From assembly GCA_946539945.1 (NCBI GenBank), contig CAMNHX010000026.1, positions 1 through 9,851 of the forward strand: a stretch of 9,851 nucleotides of DNA, read 5' to 3'. The notes under the pieces were generated by a model. It had not been told where the DNA came from, searched no databases, and saw only the letters and a list, made by a program, of their open reading frames with translations. The position numbers were made by a program, and so were the translations under genes. This document shows, one piece after another, positions 7,292 to 9,851 of the stretch; the first letter of the stretch is position 1; every line of letters begins with the position of its first letter. This stretch comes from an uncultured Desulfobulbus sp. GTDB taxonomy: Bacteria > Desulfobacterota > Desulfobulbia > Desulfobulbales > Desulfobulbaceae.

Positions 7292-7313
7292 CCCAACTCA
7301 ATGCCATCAACTC

Positions 7314-7428
7314 AAGGGAATCTTGAAAAATTCAAGACCTGCACTCATCCGCGCAGATAAAATTGAGAAAAATCGGCAAGTTACAAGAGCGGCAATTCAG
7401 CTTATCGGCTATTTTGCAAGATTCCCTT
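7314..7428. repeat. 115-bp element bounded by an 18-bp inverted repeat
   Basis: The outer 12 bases, AAGGGAATCTTG (7314-7325) and CAAGATTCCCTT (7417-7428), are perfect inverted copies. The match continues inward to 7331/7411 with one mismatch, giving 17 of 18. The 79-base interior is A+T-rich and codes for nothing visible. The size and ends recall a MITE-like element, but no flanking target duplication is apparent; it could instead be a long-stem RNA or regulator site. Confidence 0.4.
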
Positions 7429-7546
7429 AAAACGCTTTCACTTTGATTTTTTATTCGTTAGAACCTGTTTATAATCTTTTTTCACCCCTGGAGCGCTCTC
7501 AAAAGCCCCAGAATAATGAGTGTTCGCCTGATTGTGGATTGGTACT

Positions 7547-7607
7547 GTAGGGGCGCTTCGCGTAGGGGCGCTTCGCGAAGCGCCCCTACAACGCAAACCG
7601 CCCCTAC
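7547..7607. repeat. REP/BIME-like cluster with GTAG foot
   Basis: GTAGGGGCGCTTCG occurs twice directly (7547-7560 and 7562-7575) and once inverted (7576-7589); the second and third together form a perfect 28-base palindrome. A further partial inverted copy, GCCCCTAC, lies at 7600-7607. A GTAG foot on a G+C-rich hairpin is the signature of REP sequences mobilised by REP-associated tyrosine transposases (RAYTs). No RAYT gene is in the window. The partial copy contributes the stop codon of the neighbouring phage gene. Confidence 0.7.
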
Positions 7608-8143
7608 GGTCTCATCGCCTCATCAATCGCTGCCTGGACAATATCGCCGATGGTCTCCCAGTCTTCGCTCTGGATCATCATGAAGGGGCGGGCTGGCAGC
7701 CTGAGAGGCATGGTCCGGTCATGGGCGCGGACAGTCACCGGGCGGGGCGTCATGGGCCTGCCGAAAGCCTGGTTGCGGATGGCAACATGCTCCCGCACGT
7801 GCTGCACCACTGTTCGGTGTTCCCCGAAATGATGCGCCGGGGCATAGACCACATTCGTTCCTACCCGAACCTGGTTGTTGGCTGCGTCAAACGCGGCGGT
7901 GATGCTGTTGTACAGCCGATCCGTGTCCCGCAGGGTCTGGCCGCCCTGCTCACGGGCGCGTTTGCTCTCCTGCCATTTGTTCGGCCTGCCGCCTTCCTCA
8001 AAGTTTTGCCGCACGGAATTTTCCAGCACGGTAGCAATGGCTCTGCCCGCGTCCGCCAGATCGTCGGTCACCGCCCGCAGCCGGGCTATTGCCTGGTCAA
8101 AGGCTTGGTGCCGGAACTCGAGGCTTATGCCGTCCGCTGCCAT
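7604..8143 (-). CDS. Phage virion morphogenesis protein (Mu gpG/P2 gpS-like)
   Basis: A 179-residue protein resembling the virion morphogenesis/tail completion family (Mu gpG, P2 gpS). Visible hallmarks: an N-terminal helical part; GGRPNKW near residue 51; an LxDTDRLYNSI segment (residues about 75-85, the family's 'TG.L..S' region); VRVGTNVVYAPAHHFG; and a late LPARPFM, matching the family's typical (L/I)PARPFL. In Mu-like phages this gene follows the MuF minor head gene and acts in tail/head completion. I start it at the ATG at 8143; the frame is open 31 codons further up, but through the terminator-like hairpin. The TAG stop lies inside a GTAG-type repeat. A truncated second copy begins at 9851. 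The family call is good; whether the gene still works in a complete phage is unknown. Confidence 0.75.
   Translation of the reverse strand: MAADGISLEFRHQAFDQAIARLRAVTDDLADAGRAIATVLENSVRQNFEEGGRPNKWQESKRAREQGGQTLRDTDRLYNSITAAFDAANNQVRVGTNVVYAPAHHFGEHRTVVQHVREHVAIRNQAFGRPMTPRPVTVRAHDRTMPLRLPARPFMMIQSEDWETIGDIVQAAIDEAMRP
7985..8143 (-). repeat. 5' part of gpG-like gene, duplicated at 9693-9851
   Basis: These 159 bases match 9693-9851 without insertion or deletion. Both ends are nearly identical (35 matching bases at 7985-8019 and about 68 nearly matching at 8076-8143) while the centre (about 8020-8075) is clearly diverged, though protein-coding in both. This mosaic of conserved flanks and a variable core suggests recombination between related phages or gene conversion. 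Confidence 0.8.
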
Positions 8144-8201
8144 GTTGCCCTTTGCCTTTGCTTTGGTACGGGTTCTCTCTCTTTCCGAAACCGGCAAAGA
8201 A

Positions 8202-8247
8202 AAAGGGCGCACGCATGGAAGGTGTGGCTTCCACACAAGCGCCCTTT
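8202..8247 (-). terminator. Terminator-like hairpin between the small gene and the gpG-like gene
   Basis: GCGCCCTTT at 8239-8247 pairs with AAAGGGCGC at 8202-8210. Inside sits a second hairpin, GTGTGG/CCACAC (8222-8236, three-base loop). On the minus strand the stem is followed directly by a T-rich tract (TTTTTCTTT), a good intrinsic terminator signature. It would separate the small-gene transcript from the gpG-like gene, implying a promoter between 8200 and 8144 or incomplete termination. Confidence 0.55.
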
Positions 8248-8357
8248 CTCTTTCTTGCGTTTCCCCTGGCCCTGGCCGGGGCCTCGGGAAAACCGGATTC
8301 AGTTGTCCATGCCGCCAGAAGGCGGGCGGATTTCAATTTGTCCTCTTTGCCTCTGGT

Positions 8358-8666
8358 TCAATCAAAATGAATGCCTGTGTCTCTGGAGAGTATGGCCCTG
8401 CCCAGCGCACGCCGACAAGAGCTGCGCACCATCTTGCTCTCGATGCCGTCTATTATCCTGTAAGCGCCCTCCACATCGCCGCGATGGAAGAGCAGCCAGG
8501 ATATTCTGGTCCGCTTGTAGGTGTCACTTTGAGTTTGAAATGATTCATACGACGACCTCCAATAGCGCTTGTCTCCGAAAAGAATATGCATTTCCTCTTC
8601 AGTGGGCTTGTAGTCGGCAAGGTTCGTTTCGTCGGTGGGCTTGTAGTCGTTTGTTTCGGTGGTCAT
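8358..8666 (-). CDS. Small helical-repeat protein, candidate immunity protein (copy A)
   Basis: A 102-residue protein, paralogue of the gene at 8766-9050. It starts MTTETN, then has an extra DYKPTDET compared with copy B, and ends in the same RRALGRAILSRDTGIHFD. The middle (HRGDVEGAYRIIDGIESK...RRALG) resembles a single GD-x-EGA helical repeat of TPR-like proteins. The acidic clusters of copy B (DDDD, ADDDE) are replaced here by KRY and TQSD, so charge and surface have changed while the ends stayed the same. ATG overlaps the TGA of the preceding toxin-tail remnant by four bases, and GGGGAAG lies just upstream as ribosome site. As the second of two immunity-like genes after an orphan toxin-like tip, it is a candidate immunity protein; this is inference from position. 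Confidence 0.6.
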   Translation of the reverse strand: MTTETNDYKPTDETNLADYKPTEEEMHILFGDKRYWRSSYESFQTQSDTYKRTRISWLLFHRGDVEGAYRIIDGIESKMVRSSCRRALGRAILSRDTGIHFD

Positions 8667-8758
8667 GGCTTCCCCTTTTTCCCGTCAAGCAGTTCCCGGA
8701 ACTCTTCAGGGTCTTCTCCGATGTTCTTCAAGAGTTCCGACAAGGGCGTCGGCAGCGG
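8663..8758 (-). pseudogene. Remnant of the C-terminal tail of the HEAQH protein
   Basis: About 31 codons, ending at the TGA at 8665-8663, reproduce the tail of the frame at 9047-9709 (LPTPLSELLKNIG...EEFRELLDGK), with KK changed to ED in the middle and KR to KK near the end. It has no start of its own apart from a TTG overlapping the stop region of copy B, so it could be read only by stop-restart. It came with the tandem duplication and preserves the four-base overlap that links the tail to the small gene. Confidence 0.75.
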
Positions 8759-9144
8759 CTCTGGTTCAGTCAAAATGAATGCCTGTGTCTCTGGAGAGTA
8801 TGGCCCTGCCCAGCGCACGCCGATGAGAGCTGCGGTACATATCGTCCTCGATGCCGTCTATTATTTTGTAAGCGCCCTCCACGTCGCCGCGATGGAAGAG
8901 CAGGGTGGCTATTTTGGTCCGCTTATAGGCTTCATCGTCATCTGCCAGAAATGATTCATACGACCTCCAACAGTCGTCGTCGTCTCCGAAAAGAATCCGG
9001 ATTTCCTCTTCAGTGGGCTTGTAGTCGGCAAGGTTTGTTTCGGTGGTCATGGCTTCCCCCTTTTCCCGTCAAGCAGTTCCCGGAACTCTTCAGGTTTTTT
9101 TCCAATGTTCTTCAAGAGTTCCGACAAGGGCGTCGGCAGCGGCT
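8759..9144 (-). repeat. Copy B of the tandem duplication
   Basis: Direct counterpart of 8351-8760. The two copies join at about 8751-8768. This copy is the one continuous with the full HEAQH frame and so is probably the parental arrangement. Differences between copies concentrate in the middle of the small gene, while the toxin tail and both ends of the small gene are close to identical. Confidence 0.9.
8766..9050 (-). CDS. Small acidic helical-repeat protein, candidate immunity protein (copy B)
   Basis: A 94-residue, strongly acidic protein with no family I can name. Residues 4-16 hold TETNLADYKPTEEE; residues 23-26 are DDDD, and ADDDE follows near residue 36. The second half (LLFHRGDVEGAYKIIDGIEDDMYRSSHRRALG) resembles one TPR-like GD-x-EGA repeat, suggesting two or three helices. 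No signal peptide or membrane segment. Its ATG overlaps the stop of the upstream HEAQH frame in ATGA, typical of translational coupling, and AGGGGGAA precedes it. Small acidic gene directly coupled to a toxin-like C-terminal domain, and duplicated next door: the usual look of an immunity gene in polymorphic toxin loci. It could equally be a phage accessory or chaperone-like protein. Confidence 0.6.
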   Translation of the reverse strand: MTTETNLADYKPTEEEIRILFGDDDDCWRSYESFLADDDEAYKRTKIATLLFHRGDVEGAYKIIDGIEDDMYRSSHRRALGRAILSRDTGIHFD

Positions 9145-9709
9145 GCATGTTCTTGTCCTTCATCTGCGTCAGCAGCCTGATCAGGCCGTCTTTGAACGAG
9201 TGAACATCCTCATTAAGGTGCATTTCGTTCATTTTGTCCAGCAACTTCGCATCATCCGCAATGCCCATGCGCTTCAGCAGGGCGTCGAAGTTGGCGACCT
9301 CATGGCTGTAGCCATGACCGTACTTTTTTATCTCCTCTGCCCAGACCGCCTTGCCACCCAGCCGTTTCACCAGGGCCGGATAGATGCGGCGGGTTCGCCA
9401 TTCGTTCACCAGCTCCAGATAAACGGACTCTTCGCTGTGATCCGCAACCGGTTTTGAACGCTTTTCCCAGGTGTGCTGGGCTTCATGCTGCAAGTCTGCC
9501 AGCAGGTTTTCCTCGGTGAAGGTGAGGGGCGAGCGGTTGCGGGTCTTTTTGAGCGCCCGGAACAGGTCTGCGCCGGGCCGCCACTGCAGAGTCGTCTTCT
9601 CGCCGTGTTCGTTCCAGGTGTCTTCCCACACGCATTCAGCGTCGTTCAGATACATCTTGCCGCCCCGTGTGTCCCTCTTGGGAGGATCAATGCCTGCCGC
9701 CTTCCTCAA
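9047..9709 (-). CDS. Orphan C-terminal domain with HEAQH zincin-like motif, candidate MuF-type toxin tip
   Basis: A 220-codon frame with a poor start: TTG at 9709 lies inside the truncated gpG-like gene, and the first internal ATG (9655) has only a weak ribosome site. That suggests a severed C-terminal part of a larger protein. Residues 66-80 read TEENLLADLQHEAQHTW; HEAQH (75-79) fits HExxH, and Glu99 lies 19 residues after the last His, the spacing of thermolysin-like gluzincins. The C-terminal third is helical and charged, ending LPTPLSELLKNIG...DGK. In Mu-like phages the gene before gpG encodes the MuF minor head protein, and phage MuF proteins often carry variable C-terminal toxin domains with an immunity gene after them. 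I therefore infer a toxin-like tip separated from its MuF body. I do not see a MuF domain itself. Zincin activity is a motif-level prediction only. Confidence 0.5.
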   Translation of the reverse strand: MRKAAGIDPPKRDTRGGKMYLNDAECVWEDTWNEHGEKTTLQWRPGADLFRALKKTRNRSPLTFTEENLLADLQHEAQHTWEKRSKPVADHSEESVYLELVNEWRTRRIYPALVKRLGGKAVWAEEIKKYGHGYSHEVANFDALLKRMGIADDAKLLDKMNEMHLNEDVHSFKDGLIRLLTQMKDKNMQPLPTPLSELLKNIGKKPEEFRELLDGKRGKP

Positions 9710-9851
9710 AGTTTTGCCGCACGGAATCGGTCAAGACCAGGGCGATTGCCCGGCCCGGGTCGGAGAGATCGGATACCTTCTCCCGCAGCCGGGCTATTGC
9801 CTGGTCAAAGGCTTGGTGTCGGAACTCGAGTGTTATGCCGTCCGCTGCCAT
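9687..9851 (-). pseudogene. Truncated second copy of the gpG-like virion morphogenesis gene
   Basis: The frame starts at the ATG at 9851, the very edge of the window, and reads 54 residues (MAADGITLEFRHQAF ... VRQNFEEGGRH) before TGA at 9687. The intact copy at 7604-8143 continues from the same point as GGRPNKW. The break falls exactly where the HEAQH frame begins, so this looks like a recombination junction that replaced the rest of the gene with a toxin-like cassette. The core of the fragment differs from the intact copy (REKVSDLSDPGRAIALVLTD against RAVTDDLADAGRAIATVLEN), so it came from a related but distinct phage. Confidence 0.75.

Larger units (their letters stand above)
7234..7603. 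other. 370-base spacer between glgP and the phage segment
   Basis: No gene is visible. It contains, in order, a terminator-like hairpin, a long inverted repeat, an A+T-rich stretch (about 7425-7485, including TATAAT at 7470-7475 but no well-spaced -35), and the REP cluster. The drop in G+C in this stretch compared with glgP could mark the junction of core and acquired DNA. No phage attachment site or duplicated target could be identified. Confidence 0.5.
8351..8760 (-). repeat. Copy A of a tandem duplication (toxin-tail plus small gene)
   Basis: These 410 bases are a direct duplicate of 8759-9144. The lengths differ only by a 24-base in-frame insertion near the start of the small gene; otherwise the copies align without gaps. 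The unit holds the last ~31 codons of the HEAQH frame and the complete small gene. The GTGGGCTTGTAGTCG motif at 8602 and 8635 shows that the insertion is itself a local repeat. Confidence 0.9.

Noticed and set aside
7443..7475. TTGATT ... TATAAT as a plus-strand promoter
   Set aside because: The spacer is 21 bases, too long, and no plus-strand gene follows.
8312..8325. CCGCC-AGAA-GGCGG hairpin
   Set aside because: Short, lies inside the possible protein tail, and has no T-run.
8301..8357. Possible orphan protein tail (QIEIRPPSGGMDN then stop) after small gene copy A
   Set aside because: Only about 20 codons, starting from TTG at the preceding stop; it may be a real remnant but cannot be told from chance.
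7532..9457. 641-codon plus-strand frame across the phage segment
   Set aside because: It runs opposite several supported minus-strand genes, and its internal repeats simply reflect the tandem duplication.
1..9851. CRISPR array, tRNA, rRNA or transposase genes
   Set aside because: No regular repeat-spacer pattern, no cloverleaf with the T-loop consensus, no rRNA-like stretch, and no transposase or integrase motif was seen on either strand.

Overview
The window looks like about 56-58% G+C bacterial DNA by eye. Its Tat signals, polyferredoxin, Mu-type phage genes and GT35 phosphorylase fit an anaerobic proteobacterium-like organism such as the Desulfovibrio group. That placement is an inference from gene content and is low confidence.

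Left part (1-3754, minus strand): a three-gene unit read right to left. The first gene (2183-3754) is a membrane polyferredoxin that joins a NapH-like four-helix half to a NapG-like half behind an internal twin-arginine motif. The second (696-2120) is a Tat-exported aldo/keto reductase with a predicted lipoprotein cysteine and two C-terminal [4Fe-4S] motifs. The third (317-610) is a small ABM-fold (YgiN-like) protein. Taken together they suggest a pathway that carries electrons across the membrane to a periplasmic reductase of unknown substrate. Gaps of 62 and 85 bases and a hairpin at 253-279 after the last gene support one transcript. Upstream lie a possible -10 box, a 20-base dyad and a helically phased TCAGG array.

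Middle (3755-7233): a 755-base divergent spacer rich in hairpins, including a 23-bp one at 4278-4349, leads into glgP (4510-7233, plus strand). This is a complete glycogen/alpha-glucan phosphorylase with an unusual basic, Lys/Thr/Ala-rich N-terminal tail.

Right part (7234-9851): a 370-base spacer with a terminator-like hairpin, a long inverted repeat and a GTAG-type REP cluster, followed by a minus-strand phage-derived segment. Read right to left it holds: a truncated copy of a Mu gpG-like virion morphogenesis gene; an orphan reading frame with an HEAQH zincin-like motif and no good start; a small gene overlapping it by 4 bases; a duplicate of that frame's tail plus the small gene; a terminator-like hairpin; and an intact gpG-like gene whose stop codon lies inside the REP motif. 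The layout resembles a MuF-type polymorphic toxin/immunity region with an orphan toxin tip and duplicated, diverging immunity genes. No toxin activity can be proven from the sequence.
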